Counted from the stretch's first letter, positions 8,774 through 21,046 are shown. The stretch: 64,000 nt of DNA from Azotobacter vinelandii CA (GCF_000380335.1 NC_021149.1:4950501-5014500), one strand, 5' to 3'. The notes: generated from the sequence alone by a model not told the origin. Numbers and translations: made by a program.

Positions 8774-9172
8774 TTAATAGTGTTTGTCGCTCAACTCTTC
8801 GTTGAGCGAGCCGGTGATGGTCAGATAATCCATGCGGTCTTTCAGTCCTTGCATCAAGGAGCCGATTTCTTCCTTGGACATGCTATTGATCCAGGGATAG
8901 TGCTCCCGATAGTCGTCGGCCAGACAAACCGCATCGACCCAGTAGCAACGATCATGGGATGTGCTCAGATCCACTGGCTCACCGCACAGCAGTTCCTTGG
9001 TTTTCTTCAGGATTTCGGCGTTCTGGCGTTCCCGGTCCCAGGAGCGGGAATGGAACTGCCAGAGGCAGTTTTTCATGATGTAGTCGGTCAGCTCGTCGAT
9101 CCGTGCATCCATCGGATGCACGGGAGCTTCGACCTTCTGTTTGACCACAGCAGCGGCGGAAGCGGTACTCAT
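8774..9172 (-). CDS. anfG: Iron-only nitrogenase delta subunit
   Basis: A 132-residue subunit found only in the V and Fe-only nitrogenases, and present in two copies per FeFe protein. Recognisable core: [23 protein letters not shown] and [20 protein letters not shown]. It is encoded between anfD (12 bases) and anfK (12 bases), and GAGGAGA lies before the ATG. The delta subunit is needed for full activity and proper cofactor insertion in the alternative enzymes (family knowledge). Confidence 0.97.
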   Translation of the reverse strand: MSTASAAAVVKQKVEAPVHPMDARIDELTDYIMKNCLWQFHSRSWDRERQNAEILKKTKELLCGEPVDLSTSHDRCYWVDAVCLADDYREHYPWINSMSKEEIGSLMQGLKDRMDYLTITGSLNEELSDKHY

Positions 9173-9184
9173 CAGGTTATCTCC

Positions 9185-10753
<1,569 letters not shown>

Positions 10754-10778
10754 TTAGAGTGATAAATGGAATCTGCGA

Positions 10779-12289
<1,511 letters not shown>

Positions 12290-13903
12290 TCACTCATCGG
12301 TATCATGCGTACCGCGAAAACTTTTATAACTGATGCCATAACGCTCCATCCGTACGCCAAGCATGCGCCGCGTCAAACCCAGCTCCTTGGCCGCCTCCCC
12401 TATGTGACCGCTGGAGTTTTTCAAGGCCTCCACAATCATCTCGCACTCGACAGCCTTTATCTTTTCCTCCAGGGTGAGCCCGAAGGCCGTACCGCTCTCT
12501 TTGGAGGTCTGCAGGGAGGGGGGCAGATTGTAGCTATGGATCACATCGTCATCGGACAGAATGACCGCACGCTCCATGACGTTTTCCAGTTCGCGGACAT
12601 TGCCCGGCCAGTGATAGCTCATCAACATGTTGAGCGCCGGCGTGGAGATGCGCTTGACGTTCTTGCCGTTCTCCCTGGAAAAGGCGCTGACAAAGTGATC
12701 TGCCAGGGCGATGACGTCGCTGCCCCGCTCACGTAACGGCGGGACGGTAATGGGAAAGACATTGAGGCGGTAATACAGGTCTTCACGAAAAGTGCCCTGC
12801 TCCACCATTTCCACCAGGTTGCGGTTGGTCGCCGCGATGATGCGCACATCCACCTTGACCGGCTTGCTGCCCCCTACCCGCTCGAAGGTACGGTTCTGCA
12901 GCACCCGCAGCAGCTTGGCCTGGACCGTCGGGCTCAGTTCGCCGACCTCGTCCAGGAAGATGGTGCCGCCATCGGCCTGCTCGAAACAGCCCTTGTGCAT
13001 GGTCAAGGCTCCGGTAAAGGAGCCCTTTTCATGGCCGAAGAGTTCGCTTTCCGCCAGATTCTCCGGCAGCGCCGCGCAGTTGGAGGTGACGAGAGCAGCC
13101 TCGGCATTGGGGCTGTTGTAGTGGATGGCGTTGGCCACCAGTTCCTTGCCGACTCCGCTTTCCCCCAGGATCAGCACCGTGGCCTTGGTGGAGGCCACCT
13201 TGTGAATCAGTTCGTACACCTCCTGCATGGGCTTGGAATTGCCGATGATGTTGGAAGGCTTGAAACGCTCCTTCAACGCATGCTTCAGGCGACGGTTTTC
13301 GTTTTCCAGACGCACCCTTTCGATGTTCTCGATCAGGTACAACTCGACCAGGGGAGCGATCATGGTGGCGATCATGGTCAGCAGTTCGACATCCTGCTTG
13401 AGCAGGCGCGGATTCATGTAAACCCGCTCCGCAGCGATGGTGCCCAGCACTTTCTGGGCACGCATGATGGGCACACAGAAAAACGCTGCCTTGGCCTTGC
13501 CGTTGCGGGATACCCGGGTGCGCCCCAGAAAGTCCGGATGCTCCTGCAAACGCCGGGCGACAATGGCCTTGCCCGTTTCCACCACCTTGCCGGTGATGCC
13601 CTCGCCGACAGCGTAGATGCCGCGTTTCTTCTCCTCTTCCGTCAAGCCGAAGCTATCGTGGATGAAGATGGTTTCGGCACGCATGTCGTAGAGCGTGACG
13701 ATGCCGCGCTGCATCTTCAGGTGCTGCTGCATGACGCCCAGAACGATGGACAGGGCATCGGCCAGATCGGCATTGCCGGTAATGATCTGGCTGATCTTGT
13801 ACAGGATGGGGAGCATCTTCACCCGGCACTCGCCGGTGAAGCAGTGGCTGAACTCCTCGACGAAGTAATCCGTGTCGAACTCGAAGGTTGCCTGATCGCT
13901 CAT
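12290..13903 (-). CDS. anfA: AnfA, sigma54-dependent activator of the anf operon
   Basis: A 537-residue enhancer-binding protein. Residues 1-45 hold the cysteine motif SHCFTGEC (C21, C26) found in AnfA and VnfA, where it is needed for activity. A GAF domain spans about 45-195, followed by a linker helix. The AAA+ domain begins near 218, with Walker A GESGVGKE (247-254), the sigma54 loop GSFTGA (294-299) and Walker B TIFLDE (314-319). The C-terminal Fis-type helix-turn-helix is near 500-525 (HIGEAAKELGLTRRML). It activates the promoter at 11743-11757. Its own gene carries a molybdenum-box-like palindrome 63 bases upstream of the ATG. Confidence 0.96.
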   Translation of the reverse strand: MSDQATFEFDTDYFVEEFSHCFTGECRVKMLPILYKISQIITGNADLADALSIVLGVMQQHLKMQRGIVTLYDMRAETIFIHDSFGLTEEEKKRGIYAVGEGITGKVVETGKAIVARRLQEHPDFLGRTRVSRNGKAKAAFFCVPIMRAQKVLGTIAAERVYMNPRLLKQDVELLTMIATMIAPLVELYLIENIERVRLENENRRLKHALKERFKPSNIIGNSKPMQEVYELIHKVASTKATVLILGESGVGKELVANAIHYNSPNAEAALVTSNCAALPENLAESELFGHEKGSFTGALTMHKGCFEQADGGTIFLDEVGELSPTVQAKLLRVLQNRTFERVGGSKPVKVDVRIIAATNRNLVEMVEQGTFREDLYYRLNVFPITVPPLRERGSDVIALADHFVSAFSRENGKNVKRISTPALNMLMSYHWPGNVRELENVMERAVILSDDDVIHSYNLPPSLQTSKESGTAFGLTLEEKIKAVECEMIVEALKNSSGHIGEAAKELGLTRRMLGVRMERYGISYKSFRGTHDTDE

Positions 13904-14278
13904 GCCAATCCGCCTTGTTTATCCATTGGTCTCGAGTAAGAGCAATTTTAGGGCCAGCCCGCCTTATCGATATATATGTCTATATAACGCTATCCCGAGG
14001 ACAGGCGGCAAGCCAACGGCGCGAGGCGCTTTCCAGAAGGTGCGACGACGGTGAATACGAGCCCACGGCAATTTACCGTTAGGTAAAAAACCTCGTCCCG
14101 CGGAGCCGCTCCGAATCAAATCCATCCCTCTTCAATGGCGAATGGCGGGCGCATCCGGCGCGGCATGCTTATTGCCAACCCTCCTGAGCGATGGCTCACG
14201 CAAAGCCAGCATTCCATCGGGAACCGCGCTGTTCCCGGCCTGCGGGCCGGACAGCCTTCTTTCTGCTCAGGAGTTGCC
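13904..14278. other. Divergent intergenic region anfA / NifU-like gene
   Basis: This 375-base spacer contains the Mo-box-like palindrome and an A+T-rich stretch near 13940-13990. A weak sigma54-like string (TGG at 14192, then GC 10 bases after the GG) has a poor -12 element and is not called. No additional gene is supported. Confidence 0.5.
13966..13989. promoter_or_regulatory. Candidate ModE molybdenum box upstream of anfA
   Basis: Two 9-base half-sites, CGATATATA (13968-13976) and TATATAACG (13981-13989), form an inverted repeat with one mismatch around TGTC, preceded by AT. The halves match the ATCGNTATATA / TATATAACGAT halves of ModE operators as I recall them, though the spacer is about two bases shorter than in E. 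coli modA. It begins 63 bases before the anfA ATG, where binding would block transcription when molybdate is present. It could also affect the divergent gene at 14279. Confidence 0.65.
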
Positions 14279-14569
14279 ATGAACACCCAGCCCGACCTCG
14301 AACGCTCCGCCGCAAAGCCTCTGACGGAAGAGCAACGCAGCAGCATCATCACCGAAACCATCGAGCGGCTGCGCCCCGGCCTCCAGGCCGACGGCGGCGA
14401 CATGGAGATCGTCTCCATCGACGGCTACAAGGTGCGTTTGCGCCTGAAAGGCATGTGCGCCGGCTGTACCGCCTCGGGAGAAACCCTGGGCGGCATCCGT
14501 CGGCAACTGATGCTGGCCCTGGGTGAAAACGAACCCATCCTGGTACTGCCCGAACTGCCGCCGCTCTGA
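14279..14569 (+). CDS. NifU C-terminal (Nfu)-type protein next to anfA
   Basis: A 96-residue protein made of a single Nfu domain: IERLRPGLQADGGDMEIVSIDGYKVRLRLKG split by the hallmark CAGC (MCAGCTASGETLGGIRRQL). Such domains carry a labile [4Fe-4S] cluster bridged by the CXXC pairs of a dimer and hand it to apo-proteins. The N-terminal IscU-like and ferredoxin-like parts of full NifU are absent. CAGGAG precedes the ATG at 14279. Placed divergently from anfA and followed by one co-directional gene, it probably supports cluster supply for the Fe-only nitrogenase; an anfU name would fit, but I leave the symbol blank. Confidence 0.88.
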   Translation: MNTQPDLERSAAKPLTEEQRSSIITETIERLRPGLQADGGDMEIVSIDGYKVRLRLKGMCAGCTASGETLGGIRRQLMLALGENEPILVLPELPPL

Positions 14570-14608
14570 AGTACCGACAGACAACGACGAATCGAGGAAC
14601 GAATTCCC

Positions 14609-15280
14609 ATGACGAACCGGACGGACGACGAATACCCCGAAGCGCCCAGCGATCGTACCCATGTCAAGCGCTACCACTGGCTGGCCCGCTACGACCAGGA
14701 AACCGTCAAGGCCATTCTGGACGCGACGCCCCTGGCCCACGTGGGCTGCATGATGAACGGGGTTCCCTTCGTGACCCCCACTTTCTTCTGGCGCGAGGGG
14801 GACCGGGTGTACTGGCACGGCTCCAGCGCCGGCCGCCTGTTCAAGGCCCTGGAGCACCAGGACATCTGCCTGACGGTCTCCCTGCTGGATGGCCTGGTGA
14901 TCGCCCGCTCCGCCTATAACTTCAACTGCAATTTCCGCTCGGTCATGCTGCTGGGACGCGCGGAACTGATCAGCGACGAGGCCGTCAAGGCGGAGAAGCT
15001 GCGAAACTTCGTCGATGGACTGATTCCAGGCGAGTGGGAGCGCCTGCGGCCCGTGCATGCCAAGGAAATCGAGGCGACGGCCGTGGCCTCCCTGTCCATT
15101 GCCGAGGCGTCCTGCAAGGTGCGCACCGGCCCGCCCCTCGACGACGAAGAGGACTATGCCTTCCCCTCCTGGGCCGGGGTGATCCCGATACGCTACCAGG
15201 TGCTGCCGCCCGAGCCTGACCCGCGCAACCTCCCGGACGTTCCCATGCCGGAAGACATATTGAAATTCCGCTTGGGCTGA
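14609..15280 (+). CDS. Pyridoxamine 5'-phosphate oxidase-like flavin split-barrel protein
   Basis: A 223-residue protein of the FMN-binding split-barrel family (NimA/PNPOx-like). Visible: KAILDATPLAHVGCMMNGVPFVTPTFFWREGDRVYWHGSSAGRLFKAL, followed by ICLTVSLLDGLVIARSAYNFNCNFRSVMLLGRAELI, the usual beta-barrel half with the Ser/Arg flavin-phosphate region. It starts 39 bases after the NifU-like stop with GAGGAACG upstream, so the two are probably one operon. Family members are small-molecule oxidoreductases or flavin/heme binders; a substrate cannot be inferred. Its place at the edge of the anf region suggests it came with the island. Confidence 0.82.
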   Translation: MTNRTDDEYPEAPSDRTHVKRYHWLARYDQETVKAILDATPLAHVGCMMNGVPFVTPTFFWREGDRVYWHGSSAGRLFKALEHQDICLTVSLLDGLVIARSAYNFNCNFRSVMLLGRAELISDEAVKAEKLRNFVDGLIPGEWERLRPVHAKEIEATAVASLSIAEASCKVRTGPPLDDEEDYAFPSWAGVIPIRYQVLPPEPDPRNLPDVPMPEDILKFRLG

Positions 15281-15612
15281 GACCTTGCGGCAGAGTCATC
15301 GGCGAGGCTCTGCCATGTTTCGTCATCGCACGGATGGCCGGCCCCGGAGCGGGCCACCCCTTCCCTCGCGGCCCTTGGCCATCCCGTGAAGAACCGACCG
15401 GGCGACAGGTCGATCGCCCGGAAGTGCGGGGCTTGGTGTTTTCCGCCATGCGCCGCTCGCGTCGCCGCGCCTGCGAAGCCCTCCGGCCCCATCGCCCGGC
15501 TTCGAATGGGCCGACCGGCCTCCATCCGCCGCCCTCCAGCCGTGCGCCCGGCCATGCGACGGAGGCGTCGGACACGCCTTGCAAGCGGACGCGGCCCCGC
15601 GGCACCACGATC
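15281..15612. other. Intergenic region at the right end of the anf block
   Basis: About 330 bases between the flavin split-barrel gene and the right repeat. The frames on both strands are low-complexity Arg/Pro/Gly-rich translations with no domain; no gene called. Confidence 0.5.
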
Positions 15613-15872
15613 CCCAAATGCACGGTGACGCTGACCACGATCAAATGCGTGAACCATAAGGCCACTATGATGAGCGGCCAGGGCATAGGATCGAGAAAGC
15701 CATCGTACCTGTACACATGCCTCGGAAGTTGAACAACGAACAGCCCGTGCGAGCGCTCGTTAGGCAAGCGTACCCGGCTGGAAAACCCGCGCTTCTCTGG
15801 ATAAGAAATGTTCCCACAGCACGATCCCGCCCGGCAGCCATGGATCAAGGCCCTGCCGATGAAAAGGCGACT
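15613..15872. repeat. desA': Right copy of the direct repeat flanking the anf region; desaturase 5' relic
   Basis: On the minus strand this reads YDGFLDPMPWPLIIVALWFTH then VVSVTVHL, the beginning of a DesA-like desaturase, then loses similarity and frame. The upstream half continues through the spacer to the ATG of the GGDEF-EAL gene at 15859. It aligns with 5159-5405 in the same orientation. It is a non-functional desaturase remnant: no histidine box survives. Confidence 0.8.
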
Positions 15873-15981
15873 TCCCCTGCTGCTCGCCTGCCTGGCCTAT
15901 ATCCTTCTCTCCCTCCTGTGGATCACGGCCAGCGACTGGCTGTTGATCTCCCTGGTGGACAGCGCGGACCTGAAGGCCTAG
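15859..15981 (+). pseudogene. N-terminal membrane segment of the PAS-GGDEF-EAL gene, ended by an in-frame TAG
   Basis: From the ATG at 15859 the frame gives MKRRLPLLLACLAYILLSLL, a typical inner-membrane anchor, and continues to a TAG at 15979-15981 (after DLKA). The same frame then runs without interruption through ...[21 protein letters not shown] into the PAS-GGDEF-EAL region. The codon after TAG is CAG, so a single CAG-to-TAG change would explain it. Confidence 0.75.
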
Positions 15982-16098
15982 CAGACGCTCAGGGGCATCG
16001 TCTCCATCCTCTTCACCGCCCTGCTGTTCTATTGCGTCGGCCGCCGCCAGCTCGCCGACCGCAGCGCCCATGCCGCCAGCCTGCGCCAGGCCTCCGCG

Positions 16099-17760
16099 GT
16101 GTTCGACAGCACCCTGGAGGGCGTGCTGGTCACCGATGCGAACCAGCGCATCGTCCACATCAACCGGGCCTTCACGCGGATCACCGGCTACACCGAAGCC
16201 GAGGTGCTCGGGCGAGCGCCCTCGCTCCTCAAGTCCGGTCGGCATGACGAGGAGTTCTACCGGAAGATGTGGCAGGCGCTGGGCCAACGTCTCGAATGGA
16301 ACGGCGAGATCTGGAACCGCCGCAAGAGCGGCGAGGTGTATCCGCAGTGGCAGAGCATCCGCGCCATCCGCAACGAAGAAGGCGGCATCAGCCACTACGT
16401 GGCGGTGTTCTCCGACCTGTCGATGATCAAGCGCTCCCAGGCCGAACTCGACTACCTGGCCCATTACGACCCGCTGACCGGCCTGCCGAACCGGCTGCTG
16501 TTCAAGGAGCGCGTCCAGCACGCCCTGGAACGGGCCCGCCTGGAGAAGGGCCAGGGCGCGGTCCTGCTGCTCGACCTCGACCACTTCAAGCACGTCAACG
16601 AAAGCCTCGGCCACAAGCTGGGCGACCAACTGCTCAAGAGCGTCAGCCAGCAACTGATCTACCACGTGGTGCGCCAGGGCATGACCTTCGCCCACCTGGG
16701 CGGCGACGAATTCGGCCTGCTCTGCGAGAACTGCTCGCCGCAGCAGGCCGCCACCCTGGCCACCACCCTCCTCGACACGCTGAACCAGCCCATCTACCTG
16801 GAGCACCACCGGCTGCTGATCGGTGCCAGCCTCGGCATCAGCCTGTTCCCCGGCGATGCGCAGAGCGTCGAGCAGGTGCTGCGCAACGCCGATTCCGCCC
16901 TGCACAAGGCCAAGAGCGACGGGCGCGCCACCTACGCCTTCTACAGCCAGGAGTTGACCGCCTACGCGCACCAGCGCGTCGAACTGATCGCCGCCCTGCG
17001 CCATGCCCTGGAGCACGGCGAACTGCGCGTCCACTACCAGCCGATCCACGACCTTCGCAGCGGGCAACTGGTCAGCCTCGAAGCGCTGGTGCGCTGGCAG
17101 CATCCCGAGCGCGGCCTGGTGCCGCCCGGCGAGTTCATCCCGGTCGCCGAGGAAAACGGTCTGATCGGCACCATCGACCTCTGGGTGATGGAGCAGGCCT
17201 GCCGGCAGATGCGCAGATGGCTGAAGGCCGGGCACAAGCTCCAGTTCGTCGCGGTGAACGTCTCCACCCGCCTGTTCAGCCGTGGCCGGCTGGACCTGCA
17301 GGTCGCCGAGATCCTCGCCTGCAGCGGCCTGGAGGCGCGTCACCTGGAGCTGGAGATCACCGAGAGCGCGGTGATGGACGACCCGGACAGCGCCCGTCGC
17401 CAGCTCCAGCGGCTGCGCGATCTGGGCGTGCGCCTGGCGATCGACGACTTCGGCACCGGCCATTCCTCGCTGCAGCGCCTGAAAAGCATGCCGGTGGACA
17501 AGCTGAAGATCGACCGCGGCTTCGTCGCCGGCCTGCCATCCGACAGCAAGGACGCCGCCATTGCCCGCTCGGTGATAGTGCTCGCCCAGAGCCTGGGTCT
17601 GAGCGTGCTGGCCGAAGGCATCGAGCGGCCGGAGCAGGCGGAGTTCCTCGAACGCAACCAGTGCTTCCTGGGCCAGGGCTATCTCTTCGGCCGGCCGCAA
17701 CCGGCGGAGGAACTCTTCCGGACGGCGGCCGCGCTGCCGGCGAAGGCCCTGGCCGGCTGA
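16099..17760 (+). CDS. PAS-GGDEF-EAL c-di-GMP protein (5' end cut off by an amber codon)
   Basis: A 553-residue frame from a GTG at 16099, the first in-frame start after the TAG at 15979. A PAS domain covers about residues 1-105 ([30 protein letters not shown]). GGDEF spans 115-275 with an intact LGGDEFGLL and the start [22 protein letters not shown] spans about 295-540 with [24 protein letters not shown] and KLKIDRGFV, so phosphodiesterase residues look complete. By order next to a desA-type gene it matches PA0285 (PipA) of P. aeruginosa, as recalled. If only this part is made it would be cytosolic, lacking the membrane anchor. Confidence 0.85.
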   Translation: MFDSTLEGVLVTDANQRIVHINRAFTRITGYTEAEVLGRAPSLLKSGRHDEEFYRKMWQALGQRLEWNGEIWNRRKSGEVYPQWQSIRAIRNEEGGISHYVAVFSDLSMIKRSQAELDYLAHYDPLTGLPNRLLFKERVQHALERARLEKGQGAVLLLDLDHFKHVNESLGHKLGDQLLKSVSQQLIYHVVRQGMTFAHLGGDEFGLLCENCSPQQAATLATTLLDTLNQPIYLEHHRLLIGASLGISLFPGDAQSVEQVLRNADSALHKAKSDGRATYAFYSQELTAYAHQRVELIAALRHALEHGELRVHYQPIHDLRSGQLVSLEALVRWQHPERGLVPPGEFIPVAEENGLIGTIDLWVMEQACRQMRRWLKAGHKLQFVAVNVSTRLFSRGRLDLQVAEILACSGLEARHLELEITESAVMDDPDSARRQLQRLRDLGVRLAIDDFGTGHSSLQRLKSMPVDKLKIDRGFVAGLPSDSKDAAIARSVIVLAQSLGLSVLAEGIERPEQAEFLERNQCFLGQGYLFGRPQPAEELFRTAAALPAKALAG

Positions 17761-17791
17761 GCCGGGCCTTCGCACGCCGGCGTGCCCCGCC

Positions 17792-18886
17792 TCAGCCGCT
17801 CGCGGCGTGGCGCCGCACGAAGCGCCGATCCAGCCATTCCCGCCAGTAGCCGCAGAAACGCCCGCCGGCGCTCCAGCCGCGCCAGCCGAGCAACGCCTCG
17901 CCATCGCCGCAGGCGAGCAGGAGCAGGTTCTGCCGCTGCGGCCGATGGTGCTGCAGTGCGCGGCCGGCCAGCACCGCGCGCAGGTTGTGGCTGAGCACCC
18001 GGGCCTGGTGCAGGGCCTGGGCGGCGCTCTTGTCCGCACCGGGCAGCGCGGCGCAGTCGCCGCTGGCGAAGATCCGCGGCTGGGACAGACTCTGCAGGGT
18101 CGCGGAGACCCGCACGAATCCCTCCGCATCGCAGGCCAGGCCGCTGTGCGCCAGCCACGCCGGCGCCGCGGCGTCGCCCGCCAGAAGCAGGCGGGAGCCC
18201 TGCCAGACCGGCTCCCCGGCACTGAGCAGGAGTTGCCCGTCGATCCCGCTGATCGGGCAATGCTCGCGCACCCACACGCCGCGCCGGCGCAGCGCGCCGA
18301 GGGCGCGCAGGCGCAGGCCCGCCGCGCGCCCCTCGAGCAGCGGCCCGGCGCTGAACAGCGACAGCGCCGGCACCTGACCGGCCAGCGCCAGGGCCAGCTC
18401 GACCCCGGCCGGCCCGCCGCCGAGGATCGCCACCGGCTCGGGCGCCTGCCGCCAGCGCTGCCAGCCGTCGAGGAAAGCGGCGAAGGGCTTGGCCGACAGC
18501 ACCTGCATATCCTCGCCCTGGCGGGGCGGCACGAGCCGTCCGGCGCCGACATTCAGCGACAGCCACTCGGCCCCGAGCAGCCGCCCGTCGGTCAGTCGCA
18601 CCTCGCGGGTCGAGGCTCGCAGCGCGCACACCTCGCCGACGATCAGTTCGACGTCCGCCGCCCGGCACAGCGGCGCCAGCTCGATGCAACAGTCCTGCGG
18701 CGCGTGGCGCCCGGCGAGCAGCCCCGGCAGTCTCCCCGCATACCAGGCCTGCGGCGCGGCATCGATCAATCCGAGACGCCCTTTCGGCCGGCGTCCCCGG
18801 GCCCAGCGCCGCAGCACGCCCAGATGGCTGTGCCCGGCCCCGATCAGCAGCAGGTCGATAACTACCTCCCATCCCTCATCGCCCAT
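17792..18886 (-). CDS. FAD-dependent oxidoreductase, SelD-associated type (NDH-2-like fold)
   Basis: A 364-residue pyridine nucleotide-disulfide-type flavoprotein. The N-terminal FAD motif is LLLIGAGHSHLGVLRRWA, the second nucleotide fold is AILGGGPAGVELALALAG, and the C-terminal FAD contact is RIFASGDCAALPG. The GHSH start and overall pattern match the family that is often fused to or adjacent to selenide, water dikinase (the Nterm_to_SelD model). No selD is in the window. It lies 39 bases downstream of gabD on the same strand. The physiological acceptor is unknown; an NDH-2-type quinone reductase is a less likely reading. Confidence 0.82.
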   Translation of the reverse strand: MGDEGWEVVIDLLLIGAGHSHLGVLRRWARGRRPKGRLGLIDAAPQAWYAGRLPGLLAGRHAPQDCCIELAPLCRAADVELIVGEVCALRASTREVRLTDGRLLGAEWLSLNVGAGRLVPPRQGEDMQVLSAKPFAAFLDGWQRWRQAPEPVAILGGGPAGVELALALAGQVPALSLFSAGPLLEGRAAGLRLRALGALRRRGVWVREHCPISGIDGQLLLSAGEPVWQGSRLLLAGDAAAPAWLAHSGLACDAEGFVRVSATLQSLSQPRIFASGDCAALPGADKSAAQALHQARVLSHNLRAVLAGRALQHHRPQRQNLLLLACGDGEALLGWRGWSAGGRFCGYWREWLDRRFVRRHAASG

Positions 18887-18925
18887 GATCCGCGGCGCGG
18901 CTCCGCCGGCTGCGCCGCCGCGCGC

Positions 18926-20377
18926 TCAGATACCGCCGAGGCAGAGATACTTGATCTCCAGATAGTCCTCGATACCGTACTTGGAGCCCTCGCGGCCCAG
19001 GCCCGAGGCCTTGACCCCGCCGAACGGCGCCACCTCGGTGGAGATCAGCCCGGTGTTGACGCCGACGATGCCGTATTCCAGCGACTCGGCCACGCGGAAT
19101 ACCCGGGACAGGTCGCGGGCGTAGAAATAGGCGGCCAGACCGAACTCGGTGGCATTGGCCAGGGCGATCGCCTCGTCGTCGTCCCCGAAGCGGAACAGCG
19201 GGGCCAGCGGCCCGAAGGTCTCCTCGCGGGCGACCCGCGCATCCGCCGGCACCTCGGCGAGAATGGTCGGTTCGAAAAAGGTGCCACCGAGCGCGTGGGG
19301 CCGACCGCCGGCGATCACCCTGGCGCCGCGGGAAACCGCATCGGCGATGTGTTCCTCGACCTTGCCCACCGCCTTGTCGTCGATCAACGGACCGATGCTC
19401 ACCCCTTCCTCCAGGCCGTTGCCGACCTTCAGGCGCGCCACCGCGGCCCTGAGCTTCTCGGCGAAGGCGTCGTACACGCCGTCCTGCACGTACAGGCGGT
19501 TGGCGCACACGCAGGTCTGCCCGGCGTTGCGGTATTTCGAAGCCAGCGCGCCCTCCACCGCCGCGTCCAGATCGGCGTCGTCGAAGACGATGAAGGGTGC
19601 GTTGCCGCCCAGTTCCAGGGAAACCTTCTTGATGTCCCTGGCGCACTGGGCCATCAACTGGCGGCCGATCTCGGTGGAGCCGGTGAAGGACAGCTTGCGT
19701 ACGATCGGGTTGGCGGTCAGTTCGCCGCCGATCTCGGCGGCGCTGCCGGTGACCACGTTGAATACCCCCGCCGGAATGCCGGCGCGCTCGGCCAGCTCGG
19801 CCAGCGCCAGCGCCGAGAAGGGCGTCTGCGAGGCCGGCTTGAGCACCAGGGTGCAGCCGGCGGCCAGTGACGGGCCGGCCTTGCGGGTGATCATCGCCGC
19901 CGGGAAGTTCCATGGCGTGATGGCCGCGCAGACGCCGACCGGCTGCTTGATCACCAGGATGCGCTTGTCCGCCTGGTGGCCGGGGATGGTGTCGCCGTAG
20001 ATGCGCTTGGCCTCCTCGGCGAACCATTCGAGGAAGGAGGCGGCATAGGCGATCTCGCCGCGCGCCTCGGCCAGCGGCTTGCCCTGCTCCAGGGTCATCA
20101 GCCGGGCCAGGTCGTCCTGATGCTCGAGCAGCAGTTCGAACCAGCACCGCAGCTTGCCCGCGCGCTCCTTGGCGGTCAGCGCGCGCCAGGCCAGCAGCGC
20201 CCGCTCGGCGGCCTCGATGGCGCGGCGGGTCTCCGCCGCGCCCATTTTCGGCACGCCGCCGAGGATCTCGTTGCTGGCCGGATTGTTCACCGCGAGGGTC
20301 TGCCCGCCGTCGGCATCCACCCAGCGACCCTCGATGTAAGCCTGTTGGCGGAACAGCCGGGCATCGTTCAGTTGCAT
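18926..20377 (-). CDS. gabD: Succinate-semialdehyde dehydrogenase (NADP+)
   Basis: A 483-residue aldehyde dehydrogenase from the ATG at 20377 (MQLNDARLFRQQAYIEGRW). NADP-site and catalytic motifs: ITPWNFPAAMITRK, FTGSTEIGRQL, E255 in LELGGNAP and C289 in GQTCVCANR, where the second Cys (C291) is also typical of GabD. SIGPLIDDKAVGKVEEHI and PFGGVKASGLGREGSKYGIEDYLE are class landmarks. It oxidises succinate semialdehyde to succinate at the end of GABA and putrescine breakdown, which connects with the aguBA pathway 19 kb away. No gabT is adjacent. Confidence 0.92.
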   Translation of the reverse strand: MQLNDARLFRQQAYIEGRWVDADGGQTLAVNNPASNEILGGVPKMGAAETRRAIEAAERALLAWRALTAKERAGKLRCWFELLLEHQDDLARLMTLEQGKPLAEARGEIAYAASFLEWFAEEAKRIYGDTIPGHQADKRILVIKQPVGVCAAITPWNFPAAMITRKAGPSLAAGCTLVLKPASQTPFSALALAELAERAGIPAGVFNVVTGSAAEIGGELTANPIVRKLSFTGSTEIGRQLMAQCARDIKKVSLELGGNAPFIVFDDADLDAAVEGALASKYRNAGQTCVCANRLYVQDGVYDAFAEKLRAAVARLKVGNGLEEGVSIGPLIDDKAVGKVEEHIADAVSRGARVIAGGRPHALGGTFFEPTILAEVPADARVAREETFGPLAPLFRFGDDDEAIALANATEFGLAAYFYARDLSRVFRVAESLEYGIVGVNTGLISTEVAPFGGVKASGLGREGSKYGIEDYLEIKYLCLGGI

Positions 20378-20548
20378 TGCGATCCACTCCTTCGTAATCG
20401 GCAGGACGCGGCGGGCTGCCGCGCTGTGCGCCGGCGCCGGCCCTCGGCTTGCGCTCGTCGCGGTTTGGCGGGGAGTATAGCCCCCAGCGGACGGCTCCCG
20501 ACCGTCCGTCGTCACCGGAAAACATCCCGGACCCAACAAGGAGATACC

Positions 20549-21016
20549 GTGAAGAAACTGATGATCGGCGGCTTCGGCGCCGCCCTGCTGCTGGCCACCC
20601 TGAGCGCCGAGGCCCAGCTCAAGCCGGAGGAACAGATCGAGTACCGCCAGGCCGGCTACAGCTTCATGGCCTGGAACATGGGCAAGATCAAGGCCCAGGT
20701 CGTGGACGGCAGCGTGCCTTACAACAAAGCCCAGGTGGTCGCCGCCGCCAACGCCATCGCCGCCATCGCCAATTCCGGCATGGGCTCCCTGTACGGTCCC
20801 GGTACCGCCACCGATCAGATGGGCGACAAGACCCGCCTCAAGCCGGAGTTCTTCAAGAACCTCGACGAAGCCAACAAGCTGGCCCGCAACTTCACCGGCG
20901 CCGTCGACAAGCTGGCCAGCGAGGCGGCCAGCGGCGACCAGGCGCGCATCAAGACCGCCTTCGGCGAGGTCGGCAAGACTTGCAAGGCCTGCCACGACCA
21001 GTTCCGCACGAAATGA
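20549..21016 (+). CDS. Cytochrome c' (periplasmic)
   Basis: A 155-residue protein with a signal peptide (KKLMIGGFGAALLLATLSAEA) and mature start QLKPEEQIEYRQAGYSFMAWNMGKIKAQV, a four-helix cytochrome c' pattern. The heme site is C-terminal, CKACHDQF. The start is a GTG at 20549 with AAGGAG eight bases upstream. Cytochromes c' bind NO and protect against nitrosative stress or store NO. It is convergent with a cytochrome b561 gene (31 bases apart). Confidence 0.9.
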   Translation: MKKLMIGGFGAALLLATLSAEAQLKPEEQIEYRQAGYSFMAWNMGKIKAQVVDGSVPYNKAQVVAAANAIAAIANSGMGSLYGPGTATDQMGDKTRLKPEFFKNLDEANKLARNFTGAVDKLASEAASGDQARIKTAFGEVGKTCKACHDQFRTK

Positions 21017-21046
21017 GCCCCGGACCGGCGGCGCCGACCTAGGGCC

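Noticed and set aside
14192-14206. Sigma54-like promoter before the NifU-like gene
   Set aside because: GG-N10-GC spacing is right, but the -12 element reads AAGC instead of TTGC and the -24 element is weak.
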